This document shows, in pieces, positions 10,746-19,648 of a stretch of 33,645 bases of DNA (positions are counted from its first letter, which is position 1; each line of letters begins with the position of its first letter). The position numbers were made by a program, and so were the translations under genes. A model generated the notes under the pieces. It worked only from the letters and a program-made list of their open reading frames with translations, made no database searches and was not told the origin of the DNA. Origin of the DNA: Gammaproteobacteria bacterium (lineage in GTDB: Bacteria > Pseudomonadota > Gammaproteobacteria > UBA4575); NCBI GenBank assembly GCA_013001685.1, contig JABDMD010000006.1, forward strand, positions 1 through 33,645, read 5' to 3'.

Positions 10746-10774
10746 AGTATAGGTAAAAAAAATCGTCGCTTCAA
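10746..10774 (-). promoter_or_regulatory. Putative sigma-70 promoter for the rimP-nusA-infB leader
   Basis: Minus strand TTGAAG - 17 nt - TATACT (10769-10774 and 10746-10751). Confidence 0.6.
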
Positions 10775-10882
10775 GCAAAGAGTTTATCGGGCAGTTATTT
10801 CACTGGCTGATGGTGGAAATTAATGGACGAATTTCCATGCCTTGATATGAAATTACCTCACTCTAGTATGCGCCAAACACAA

Positions 10883-10909
10883 AAAAAGCCCGATTAAATC
10901 GGGCTTTTT
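10883..10909. terminator. Bidirectional intrinsic terminator after the truncated hemoglobin gene
   Basis: AAAAAGCCCGAT-TAA-ATCGGGCTTTTT, 12-bp stem with U-tracts either way. Confidence 0.9.
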
Positions 10910-10942
10910 CTTAATCGGCTAATGCCTAATCTGAATATGTAC

Positions 10943-11305
10943 TTAAACGTCTACGATATCGTTCTTCATAGAATAAAGGATACAAAGTACTTCGTCTCTT
11001 TCCTTTTGGCCCACATTGTTTTTGTCTAGTGCTGCAAGTACATCATCACATACCGCATTGAATTCAGTATCGTTGATATTCATACCGGTGTGTGCAGTAA
11101 GCATATCTTGTCCAGTATATTCCTGAGGTCCACCGATACCTGAACAGAAAAATTCCCAAACGACTTGCTTTACTTTTTCACCATCACTATTGACGTAGCG
11201 ATTTTTAATTTTAGGGTTACTGATATGGTTGGCCCATATATCCGCAACGATAGTTTTTAATTTGTCACCACCGCCAAGACGGTCGTATAAACTGGCTTCA
11301 CTCAT
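10943..11305 (-). CDS. Group I truncated hemoglobin
   Basis: LYDRLGG..., GIGGPQEYTGQDMLTAHTGMNI motif; ATG at 11305 preceded by AAAGGAG at 7 nt. Confidence 0.88.
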   Translation of the reverse strand: MSEASLYDRLGGGDKLKTIVADIWANHISNPKIKNRYVNSDGEKVKQVVWEFFCSGIGGPQEYTGQDMLTAHTGMNINDTEFNAVCDDVLAALDKNNVGQKERDEVLCILYSMKNDIVDV

Positions 11306-11447
11306 TTGCAAACTCCTTTACATTCTTATAATTACTATAAAATTCAGCATATACATAGATTATCTACACATTATACCGTGTTCTCAGCTTTAGTTGCTAG
11401 CTCGAGAAATCCTCAACGACATATTAAATAGCTAACGTAACTACTTG

Positions 11448-11467
11448 TAAAATAAATATTTATTTTA
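11448..11467. repeat. Perfect 20-bp AT-rich palindrome
   Basis: TAAAATAAATATTTATTTTA is its own reverse complement. Confidence 0.8.
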
Positions 11468-11506
11468 TTGCAGATTGATCGATACCCTACATTGGTATGT
11501 AAAAAC

Positions 11507-11815
11507 TTATTCATCCCACATAACAGCTTCATTTTGCTCAATCGCCGCCTCAAGTAATTCAACAAGTGGCATTGCTCGCTTATCGATACTCACATAATTC
11601 TCATCATCTTCTGAGGTTTTATCCTGAGCATCTTTAACAGTAGCCATTTGCGCACGCAGGTAAGCTTTTAGTTGCTCTAGTGCCTTTGGCAAGTCTTTCG
11701 CTTGAATGGCGCCAGGAACGGTACCGCTATGGCCCATGGCCTTAATGAGTTTTTTAGCAATTTCACCAAACATAGTGATATTGGCATAGGCTTTGGTTTC
11801 GAAGGTTATGAGCAT
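11507..11815 (-). CDS. DUF1840-like protein
   Basis: MLITFETKAYANITMFGEIAKKLIKAMGHSGTVPGAI...AMPLVELLEAAIEQNEAVMWDE resembles the DUF1840 family. Confidence 0.8.
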   Translation of the reverse strand: MLITFETKAYANITMFGEIAKKLIKAMGHSGTVPGAIQAKDLPKALEQLKAYLRAQMATVKDAQDKTSEDDENYVSIDKRAMPLVELLEAAIEQNEAVMWDE

Positions 11816-11922
11816 ATCCGGTAAGATAGCATGATCAAATGTATCAGCGCTTTTATCAATAAGAAAAAAATAGGAGGTCGCTATGCAACTCTTTATTTGC
11901 GTGTAAGAACCACACGCAAGTT

Positions 11923-11999
<77 letters not shown>

Positions 12000-12016
12000 T
12001 CAATCTGAGCCGCAGG

Positions 12017-12045
12017 AGTCTACGCAGATTAACCATATATTACAA
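12017..12045 (-). promoter_or_regulatory. Putative promoter of tRNA-fMet
   Basis: Minus strand TTGTAA - 17 nt - TAGACT followed by GC-rich discriminator CCTGCGG, shortly upstream of the tRNA. Confidence 0.5.
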
Positions 12046-12085
12046 GAATGTATATTCATTGTTGAGTGGGGAATAATCAAATTTG

Positions 12086-12100
12086 TGTGACTTAGTCACA
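12086..12100. promoter_or_regulatory. CRP-like palindrome TGTGACTTAGTCACA
   Basis: Perfect dyad with TGTGA/TCACA half sites, but a 5-nt spacer instead of the 6 in the CRP consensus. Confidence 0.3.
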
Positions 12101-12158
12101 ATTAAACGCAGCATTACACATACCCGTAAGGATTTACGCAAATAGACTCAATTTAAGC

Positions 12159-13640
12159 CTATTGAAATACGTTTACACAATAATTCAGCAAGTAGTTAGG
12201 ATAAATAAATAATCCTACAATTAGTAAACCATTTACAGAAATAACGGTATTAGCAAGCAGCGAATTTTGAGTGCCCAGGTTTTGCAGTAGGTCATCAAAG
12301 TACATGAGTTTAATAACTCTCAAATAGTAGAAAGCGCCGATGATGGACATAATAACTGCCAGAATCGCTAACCAAATAAAATCATTATAAACCAGACTTT
12401 GCAATACATACAGCTTGGCATAAAAACCAACTGTTAATGGCATACCTGCCATGGAAAACATAATCAATAGCATAATAAATGCTAAGCGAGGATGTGATTG
12501 ACCTAGGCCTTTTAATTCCGAGAGATTATCGACGTCAGTGTCATCATCTTTATTTAATAACAACAACACCCCAAAAGCACCTGCAGCCATAAGCACATAG
12601 ATTACCGTGTAGAACAATGCAGATGCATAACCAAAATTCTCACCAGATAAAAATCCTAGCAATACAAAGCCGATATGCGAAATGGTTGAATATGCCAGCA
12701 TACGTTTGATGTGGCTCTGCGCAATAGCAATGATGTTACCAAGAATTAAAGACAATACCGCCAAAATCATCAACATCTGTTGCCAATCGGCAACCAATTC
12801 CTGCATGCCATAACTTAATAGGCGTATCGCCATAACAAATGCAGCAAATTTTGGAGCCGTTGCAATAAACAGTGTAACCGCAGTTGGCGCACCTTGATAA
12901 ACATCTGGCACCCACATGTGAAATGGTACTGCGCCAAATTTAAAAGCCACACCGACTACAATAAAAGTTAATGCAAAAATTAAACCTATATTTAGATCAT
13001 TAACATTTACTAAGTAGATGCTAATTTCACTCAAGCTCAGCGTACCAGTAATGCCATACATAATAGACATACCATACAACAGCATACCTGAAGCAATCGC
13101 GCCGAGAACAAAATACTTAATTGCAGCTTCTGCAGCATCGTTAGAGTCACGCAAATATGCAACCAAGGCATACAAACACAAAGACAGCAGTTCTAGACCT
13201 AAATATATAGTAATAAAATTTTGTGCCGAAGCCATCACTAACATTCCTAGTGTGGCAAACAAACCTAAAATATAAAATTCTGGACGCGAATTGCTACGAT
13301 TCAATAAATAGGGTCGAGCATAGATGAAAATCACTGCAACGGTGACACACACGAGTAGTTTAATTAACTTGGCTAATTCATCATTTACATACATTTCACC
13401 AAACAACACTACATCCGGTTTATTAATGCTAGGCAGAATCAAAAGAACCATCCCAAGCAGTGTTGCCAAGCTTAAGATATAGGTGAATAAATCACTCTTA
13501 CGTCCCGAAAATAAACTAACCATTAATATAGTAGACGCAGCAATTAGCAGTGCAATCTCAGGCATCACCACCAAAGATTTTGCCAACATAGTTAGCAAAC
13601 CAGGAAGCGAGTCAATTGAATTTATATCTAAGCTATCCAT
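12159..13640 (-). CDS. nuoN: NADH-quinone oxidoreductase subunit N
   Basis: Antiporter-like membrane subunit; last gene of complete nuo cluster. Confidence 0.97.
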   Translation of the reverse strand: MDSLDINSIDSLPGLLTMLAKSLVVMPEIALLIAASTILMVSLFSGRKSDLFTYILSLATLLGMVLLILPSINKPDVVLFGEMYVNDELAKLIKLLVCVTVAVIFIYARPYLLNRSNSRPEFYILGLFATLGMLVMASAQNFITIYLGLELLSLCLYALVAYLRDSNDAAEAAIKYFVLGAIASGMLLYGMSIMYGITGTLSLSEISIYLVNVNDLNIGLIFALTFIVVGVAFKFGAVPFHMWVPDVYQGAPTAVTLFIATAPKFAAFVMAIRLLSYGMQELVADWQQMLMILAVLSLILGNIIAIAQSHIKRMLAYSTISHIGFVLLGFLSGENFGYASALFYTVIYVLMAAGAFGVLLLLNKDDDTDVDNLSELKGLGQSHPRLAFIMLLIMFSMAGMPLTVGFYAKLYVLQSLVYNDFIWLAILAVIMSIIGAFYYLRVIKLMYFDDLLQNLGTQNSLLANTVISVNGLLIVGLFIYPNYLLNYCVNVFQ

Positions 13641-13654
13641 TACATTTTATCATT

Positions 13655-15169
13655 CTATAAAGGGAGATTAGTTTGCTGCGCTTGATACAAAAGATGCGAG
13701 ACCGACGCATCCATCATTTCTATTAATGGTGCTGGCCAAAGACCAATCCACAAAACTAATATGGCAAGAACCAGTAAACAGAAAAATTCTCGACCATTTA
13801 AATCTTTCAATTTAGCAACTTCATCATTGCCTACTTCACCAAACACCACACGTTTAACCATCCATAGTGTATAGGCAGCACCTAGAATTAAAGTGGTTGC
13901 AGCTAAAAACGCAAACCAAACATTGGCTTTAAAGCTCGCCAATATCACCATGAATTCACCAACAAAGCCTGATGTTCCTGGCAAACCTGCATTAGCCATT
14001 GCAAAAATTACAAAAAAGGTTGCAAACTTAGGCATGGTATTTACCACACCACCGTAATCCGCTATTTGTCGGCTATGCATACGGTCATACAAGACCCCCA
14101 CACATAAAAACATCGCACCAGAAATAAATCCATGCGAGATCATTTGCACCATACCACCCTGTAATGCGAGCTCTGAATACGAGCTGTTACTTGTTGCTAA
14201 TTTGAAAATTACAAAAAATCCAAGCGTTACGAAGCCCATATGTGCAATGGAAGAATAAGCAATTAACTTTTTCATATCTCTTTGCGCCAAAGCAACAAAT
14301 CCAATATAAACCACTGCAATAAGAGACACGGCTATTACTAAATAAGCCAGCTGATTGCTTGCGTAAGGAGTAATAGGAATACTAAACCGCAAGAAACCAT
14401 AACCACCTACTTTCAACATAATGGCAGCCAACACTACTGAGCCACCTGTTGGCGCCTCCACGTGCGCATCCGGCAACCATGTATGTACCGGCCACATAGG
14501 AATTTTGACTGCAAAGGCAATGAAAAAGGCTAAAAACAAAAACAGTTGCTGATTTTCACTAAATGGAGTTAGTTGCAATGCAGCAATTTCAAATGTCCCT
14601 GAATTTAAATATAGATATATAAGAGCGATTAATAAAAATACTGAACCAAAAAAGGTGTACAAAAAGAACTTAATCGTTGCGTAGACTCTTCGCGGACCAC
14701 CCCACATTCCAATAATTAAAAACATTGGAATCAACATACCTTCAAAGAAAATATAGAAGAGAATGGCATCTAATGCACAAAACACACCAATCATCAGACC
14801 TTCTAAGATAAGAAATGCAGCTAAATATTCGGCAATACGCTCACGAGCAATTTCCCAACCCGCGATGATGACTAATACAGTAATGACAGTAGTTAACAAA
14901 ATTAACGGTACAGAAATTCCATCCACACCTAATGCATAGTAAATATTAAATACTTCTATCCATGGAGTGTGTTCATAAAACTGCATTGCATATTGACTGT
15001 TATCAAAACCTCTCATTAATACAATGCTGACAGCCAAGGTAGCGAGTGCAATTATTAAAGATAACCATCTAACTGCACCCACAGATACTTTTTTAGCTGC
15101 CAGCACAAAGAGGCCACCTATAATCGGTAACCAAATCAATATGCTTAAGATAGGTAAAGAATTAAACAT
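13655..15169 (-). CDS. nuoM: NADH-quinone oxidoreductase subunit M
   Basis: Characteristic FFEGMLIPMFLIIGMWGG and MWPVHTWLPDAHVEAPTGGSVVLA motifs. Confidence 0.97.
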   Translation of the reverse strand: MFNSLPILSILIWLPIIGGLFVLAAKKVSVGAVRWLSLIIALATLAVSIVLMRGFDNSQYAMQFYEHTPWIEVFNIYYALGVDGISVPLILLTTVITVLVIIAGWEIARERIAEYLAAFLILEGLMIGVFCALDAILFYIFFEGMLIPMFLIIGMWGGPRRVYATIKFFLYTFFGSVFLLIALIYLYLNSGTFEIAALQLTPFSENQQLFLFLAFFIAFAVKIPMWPVHTWLPDAHVEAPTGGSVVLAAIMLKVGGYGFLRFSIPITPYASNQLAYLVIAVSLIAVVYIGFVALAQRDMKKLIAYSSIAHMGFVTLGFFVIFKLATSNSSYSELALQGGMVQMISHGFISGAMFLCVGVLYDRMHSRQIADYGGVVNTMPKFATFFVIFAMANAGLPGTSGFVGEFMVILASFKANVWFAFLAATTLILGAAYTLWMVKRVVFGEVGNDEVAKLKDLNGREFFCLLVLAILVLWIGLWPAPLIEMMDASVSHLLYQAQQTNLPL

Positions 15170-15174
15170 TGCGA

Positions 15175-17124
15175 CTACTGTAAAAATAAACCACCGAGTA
15201 AAATCATTAATCCAATAATCATTACGAATGCATAGTCATAAAGATACCCAGTTTGAATTCCACGCACCTTGGAAGAAAACCAGTTAACGATATTTGCTGA
15301 TCCATTCACCACCAAGCCATCAATTAACAATCGATCACCAAACGAATCACAAAATGCACCAATCTTTCGCGAACCTGCTGCGAACAACATTTGATATAAC
15401 TCATCAATGCCATATTTATTGAGTAAAACGTTATAAGGGATTTGCAGTTTTTGTTTTAAGCTTTCGGCGAGTTGCGGTTGTTTCAAATACAAAAACCAGG
15501 CGCAAATAATTCCGGCAAAAGCTAAATAAACAGCGTAACCTTGGAATGCATGTGAAATAAATGACCCTATCCCATGGTAGTGTTCTTTTAGTTCAGCAAC
15601 AGCCTGATGATGCTCCGCTACAAAAATACTTTGCGCAAAATAATCACCAAATACGAAACTTCCGATAAATAATCCCGCAAACACCGAAGGAATCGCTAAC
15701 AGAATAAGAGGGATAGTGATTACTTTTGGAGACTCTTTTAGATGCTCTTTAGTGTGCGCATCCATTCGCGATTCACCGTGAAACACCAGGAACAATAAAC
15801 GGAAAGAATAAAACGCAGTAACAAATACACCTGCTAACACTAACCAATAAGCAAACTCTGCAGCTGGAAGATTAGAGTGATACACAGCTTCAATAATCGA
15901 GTCTTTAGAAAAGAAGCCAGAAAAACCAGGGAAACCTATTAATGCCAAGGTGCCTATTAACGCTGTCCAATAAGTAATCGGCATATATTTGCGTAAGCCA
16001 CCCATGTTGCGCATGTCTTGCTCGTGATGTAACGCAACAATCACCGAACCGGCCCCTAAGAATAACAAGGCTTTAAAGAAAGCATGTGTAAATAAATGGA
16101 AAATAGCTATTGAATAGGCCGAAGCCCCTAAGGCAACTGTCATATAACCTAATTGCGATAATGTTGAATAGGCAACGACTCTCTTAATATCGTTTTGCAC
16201 AATACCTACCAAACCCATAAAGAAGGCGGTAATTGCTCCAATTATTAGAATGACATTTAAAGCAGTATCGCTCAGTTCAAATAATGGCGACATACGTGCC
16301 ACCATAAAGATACCTGCGGTTACCATTGTTGCCGCATGAATTAATGCTGAAATTGGTGTTGGGCCCTCCATAGAATCCGGCAGCCAAACATGTAATGGCA
16401 CTTGAGCAGATTTACCCATCGCACCAACAAATAACAGTAAACAAATCACTGTCATCACCGGCCAATGAATATTTTCTGTAATCGCGAAGGTCTGGGTATT
16501 AATCAAGGGTGCCTGGGAAAAAACAGATTCATAATCCAGAGTATTAAACACTGCCAGAACTGCACCTATACCTAATAAAAAGCCAAAGTCCCCTACTCTA
16601 TTAACGAGAAACGCCTTCATATTGGCAAAAATAGCGCTTTCTCTTGTATACCAAAAACCAATCAATAAATATGAAACTAATCCAACCGCTTCCCAACCAA
16701 AAAATAATTGCAAAAAGTTATTTGCCATTACTAGCATTAACATGGAAAAGGTAAATAGAGATATATAAGAAAAGAAACGTTGATAACCCGGATCATTATG
16801 CATGTAGCCAATGGTGTAGATGTGTACCATTAACGACACAAACGTCACCACCAACATCATCGTTACGGTTAGCGGGTCAATTAAAAAACCGATCTTAAAA
16901 CTTAAATCTCCAACCACTAACCATTGATAGATATCGATAGAAGTATGTGAAACCTGATCAAAAATAACTTGCTTAAAAACAAGCAAACTCAAGAAAAAAG
17001 ATATTGCCACACCTAATATCGTTACCCAGTGTGAGCCACTTCTACCAATAACACGGCCAAACAAACCCGCAAGCATAGAAGCAATCAAAGGCGCGAGAAC
17101 AATAGTTAAACAAAGTGCTTTCAT
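15175..17124 (-). CDS. nuoL: NADH-quinone oxidoreductase subunit L
   Basis: FGWEAVGLVSYLLIGFW, SAQVPLHVWLPDSMEGPTPISALIHAATMVTAG. Confidence 0.98.
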   Translation of the reverse strand: MKALCLTIVLAPLIASMLAGLFGRVIGRSGSHWVTILGVAISFFLSLLVFKQVIFDQVSHTSIDIYQWLVVGDLSFKIGFLIDPLTVTMMLVVTFVSLMVHIYTIGYMHNDPGYQRFFSYISLFTFSMLMLVMANNFLQLFFGWEAVGLVSYLLIGFWYTRESAIFANMKAFLVNRVGDFGFLLGIGAVLAVFNTLDYESVFSQAPLINTQTFAITENIHWPVMTVICLLLFVGAMGKSAQVPLHVWLPDSMEGPTPISALIHAATMVTAGIFMVARMSPLFELSDTALNVILIIGAITAFFMGLVGIVQNDIKRVVAYSTLSQLGYMTVALGASAYSIAIFHLFTHAFFKALLFLGAGSVIVALHHEQDMRNMGGLRKYMPITYWTALIGTLALIGFPGFSGFFSKDSIIEAVYHSNLPAAEFAYWLVLAGVFVTAFYSFRLLFLVFHGESRMDAHTKEHLKESPKVITIPLILLAIPSVFAGLFIGSFVFGDYFAQSIFVAEHHQAVAELKEHYHGIGSFISHAFQGYAVYLAFAGIICAWFLYLKQPQLAESLKQKLQIPYNVLLNKYGIDELYQMLFAAGSRKIGAFCDSFGDRLLIDGLVVNGSANIVNWFSSKVRGIQTGYLYDYAFVMIIGLMILLGGLFLQ

Positions 17125-17135
17125 TTCTTCTTTGC

Positions 17136-17441
17136 CTAACCTTTCAAATTATCTATGTCTTGCACGTTAATCGTAGAACGGTTGCGGTACAGCACAACCA
17201 AAATAGCCAGACCTATAGCGGCTTCAGCTGCGGCAACGGTAAGTATAAAGAACACAAACACCTGGCCTGCTAAGTCATCCAAATAATACGAAAAAGCGAC
17301 AAAATTCATATTCACTGCCAATAGCATTAATTCAATTGCCATCAGTAATAGAATTATGTTTTTTCGGTTAAGAAAGATGCCAGCAATACTCAATGAGAAT
17401 AGAATTGCACCAAGCACAAGAAAATGCGTCAAAGTAATCAT
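17136..17441 (-). CDS. nuoK: NADH-quinone oxidoreductase subunit K
   Basis: 101 aa, [24 protein letters not shown] motif. Confidence 0.97.
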   Translation of the reverse strand: MITLTHFLVLGAILFSLSIAGIFLNRKNIILLLMAIELMLLAVNMNFVAFSYYLDDLAGQVFVFFILTVAAAEAAIGLAILVVLYRNRSTINVQDIDNLKG

Positions 17442-17485
17442 TTTTTCATTATTATTTATTTACTTAAATTCAAATTTTTTATAGT

Positions 17486-18073
17486 TTATTCTCTATCCAG
17501 ATCCGCCAAACGAACACGATCTTTTCTTTGTACGCTAATTTGCTCATGTGGTTTTTGCTGTTTAGAAACTGCGCGCTTACGCATGGTTAAGGTGATGGCT
17601 GCAATAATAGCTACCAATAAAATCACGCCTGCTATTTCAAATGGATATACATACTCTGTAAACAACAACTTTCCTAACTCTTGTGTATTACTGTAATCCG
17701 CGGGCTTTGCATTAGCTTGTGCATGTTCAAAATTAGTTTTGGTTAAAATAATGATCATTTCAGCTGCCATTGCAGCACCAACTAACAACCCTACTGGCAA
17801 ATACTTTGCATAACCGGCACGCATTTTTGCGATATTAATATCTAACATCATCACCACAAATAAAAACAACACCATTACCGCACCGACATACACCAATACT
17901 AAAACAATGCCTAAAAATTCAGCTTCCAGTAACAACCAAAGTGCACCACTAGTAAAAAAAGCCAATATCAAAAACAATGCGGCATGCACAGGATTACGTA
18001 CCGTTATCATCGCCAGTGCTGATAAAACTAGGATTCCTGAGAAAAAGTAAAAGACTGTGGTCTGTATCAACAT
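17486..18073 (-). CDS. nuoJ: NADH-quinone oxidoreductase subunit J
   Basis: NPVHAALFLILAFFTSGALWLLLEAEFLGIVLVLVYVGAVMVLFLFVVMML. Confidence 0.97.
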   Translation of the reverse strand: MLIQTTVFYFFSGILVLSALAMITVRNPVHAALFLILAFFTSGALWLLLEAEFLGIVLVLVYVGAVMVLFLFVVMMLDINIAKMRAGYAKYLPVGLLVGAAMAAEMIIILTKTNFEHAQANAKPADYSNTQELGKLLFTEYVYPFEIAGVILLVAIIAAITLTMRKRAVSKQQKPHEQISVQRKDRVRLADLDRE

Positions 18074-18101
18074 TTAATTTTTATTCTTAATTTATGTCTT
18101 T

Positions 18102-18590
18102 TTATCTATAAGGTGCATCTGCTTGACGATCCGCTGCAATTTCTTCTTCGTATTTTCTACCTACTTCCAACAGCATATCTTTCGTCATGATCTGCTGGCC
18201 ACGCTCAAAAAATGCATATTCGAATACACGCGTTTCAACAATTGCATCGACAGGACAAGCTTCTTCACAAAAACCGCAATACACACATTTAAATAAATCG
18301 ATGTCATAGCGTGTTGTACGTCGACTACCATCTTCACGTTCTTCACTGTCAATAGTAATTGCCAATGCTGGGCATACGGCTTCGCATAATTTACAACCGA
18401 TACAACGTTCTTCACCATTTGGATACTTACGCAACGCATGCAAACCGCGAAATCTTGGTGACTGTGGTGTTTTTTCTTCCGGATACTGAACGGTAAACTT
18501 TTTAGTTGCAAAACGCTTACCCGTCAGACTCATGCCTTTAAGTAGTTCGAAAAGCGTAAAGCTTTTAATTATATTTATAAGCGTTTTCAT
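18102..18590 (-). CDS. nuoI: NADH-quinone oxidoreductase subunit I (2x[4Fe-4S])
   Basis: [12 protein letters not shown] and [12 protein letters not shown] ferredoxin motifs. Confidence 0.98.
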   Translation of the reverse strand: MKTLINIIKSFTLFELLKGMSLTGKRFATKKFTVQYPEEKTPQSPRFRGLHALRKYPNGEERCIGCKLCEAVCPALAITIDSEEREDGSRRTTRYDIDLFKCVYCGFCEEACPVDAIVETRVFEYAFFERGQQIMTKDMLLEVGRKYEEEIAADRQADAPYR

Positions 18591-18592
18591 TT

Positions 18593-19648
18593 TTAATCAA
18601 ACCACCATGGTGGTAATTCAAAGTAAAGCAGTACACCTTCAACAAAAATCCAAATTAAAGTTATTGGCAATAAAACTTTCCAGCCCAAACGCATAATCTG
18701 GTCATAACGATAACGTGGAAACGTGGCACGAAACCAAAGAAAGCAGAAGATGAAGAAGCACGTCTTGGCAATAAACATATGTGGCCCATGACCGAGCAAC
18801 ACACCTAAATAAGGCACACTTGACCAGCTCTCAGGAAACGGGCTTAACCAGCCACCCAAGAAAAGAAGTGCAGTTAATGCAGAGATAAGAATGATGTTGG
18901 CATATTCCGCCAAAAAGAACAGAGCAAAACCCATGCCTGAATATTCAACATGGAAACCGGCAACAATTTCTGACTCACCTTCAACTACATCAAATGGTGC
19001 GCGATTTGTTTCCGCAACACCAGCAATTAGATAAGTAATAAACAAAGGGAATAAGATTAACCAATTCCAAGTAAATACATTTCCTTCTTGAGCTTCTACT
19101 ATATCGCCCAAATTCAAACTTCCACTGGCCATCAACACGCCTACTAGCGCAAAGCCCATGGCAATCTCATAAGACACAATTTGTGCCGCGGAACGTAACG
19201 CACCTAATAATGCATATTTAGAATTTGAAGCCCAGCCAGCAATGATCACTCCATAGATACCCAAGGACGTCATTGCTAATAGATATAACAGCCCTGCATT
19301 GATATCAGCAAAATTCCAACCATCCGCAAAAGGTATTACTGCCCACGCCGCGAGCGCAGGGATCATCGACAACAATGGTGCTAAACGAAATAAGAAACGA
19401 TCTGCATCATTAGGCAGTATCATTTCCTTAAACATTAGCTTTAATGCGTCTGCGATTGGTTGGCCAAAACCTCTTGGGCCTACTCTATTTGGCCCAATAC
19501 GCACTTGCATAAAACCAATTACTTTACGTTCGGCCAAGGTCACATAAGCCACACAACCAAATAACACCAACACAAAAATAAACATATAAACCGTCATCAG
19601 TAGTACTGGCGGAATTGCGGCCATAAAGTTTTGCGCCCATTCAAGCAT
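18593..19648 (-). CDS. nuoH: NADH-quinone oxidoreductase subunit H
   Basis: [24 protein letters not shown] and [26 protein letters not shown]; start MLEWAQ at 19648 overlaps the nuoG stop by 8 nt; the 35-aa track extension lies inside nuoG. Confidence 0.97.
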   Translation of the reverse strand: MLEWAQNFMAAIPPVLLMTVYMFIFVLVLFGCVAYVTLAERKVIGFMQVRIGPNRVGPRGFGQPIADALKLMFKEMILPNDADRFLFRLAPLLSMIPALAAWAVIPFADGWNFADINAGLLYLLAMTSLGIYGVIIAGWASNSKYALLGALRSAAQIVSYEIAMGFALVGVLMASGSLNLGDIVEAQEGNVFTWNWLILFPLFITYLIAGVAETNRAPFDVVEGESEIVAGFHVEYSGMGFALFFLAEYANIILISALTALLFLGGWLSPFPESWSSVPYLGVLLGHGPHMFIAKTCFFIFCFLWFRATFPRYRYDQIMRLGWKVLLPITLIWIFVEGVLLYFELPPWWFD

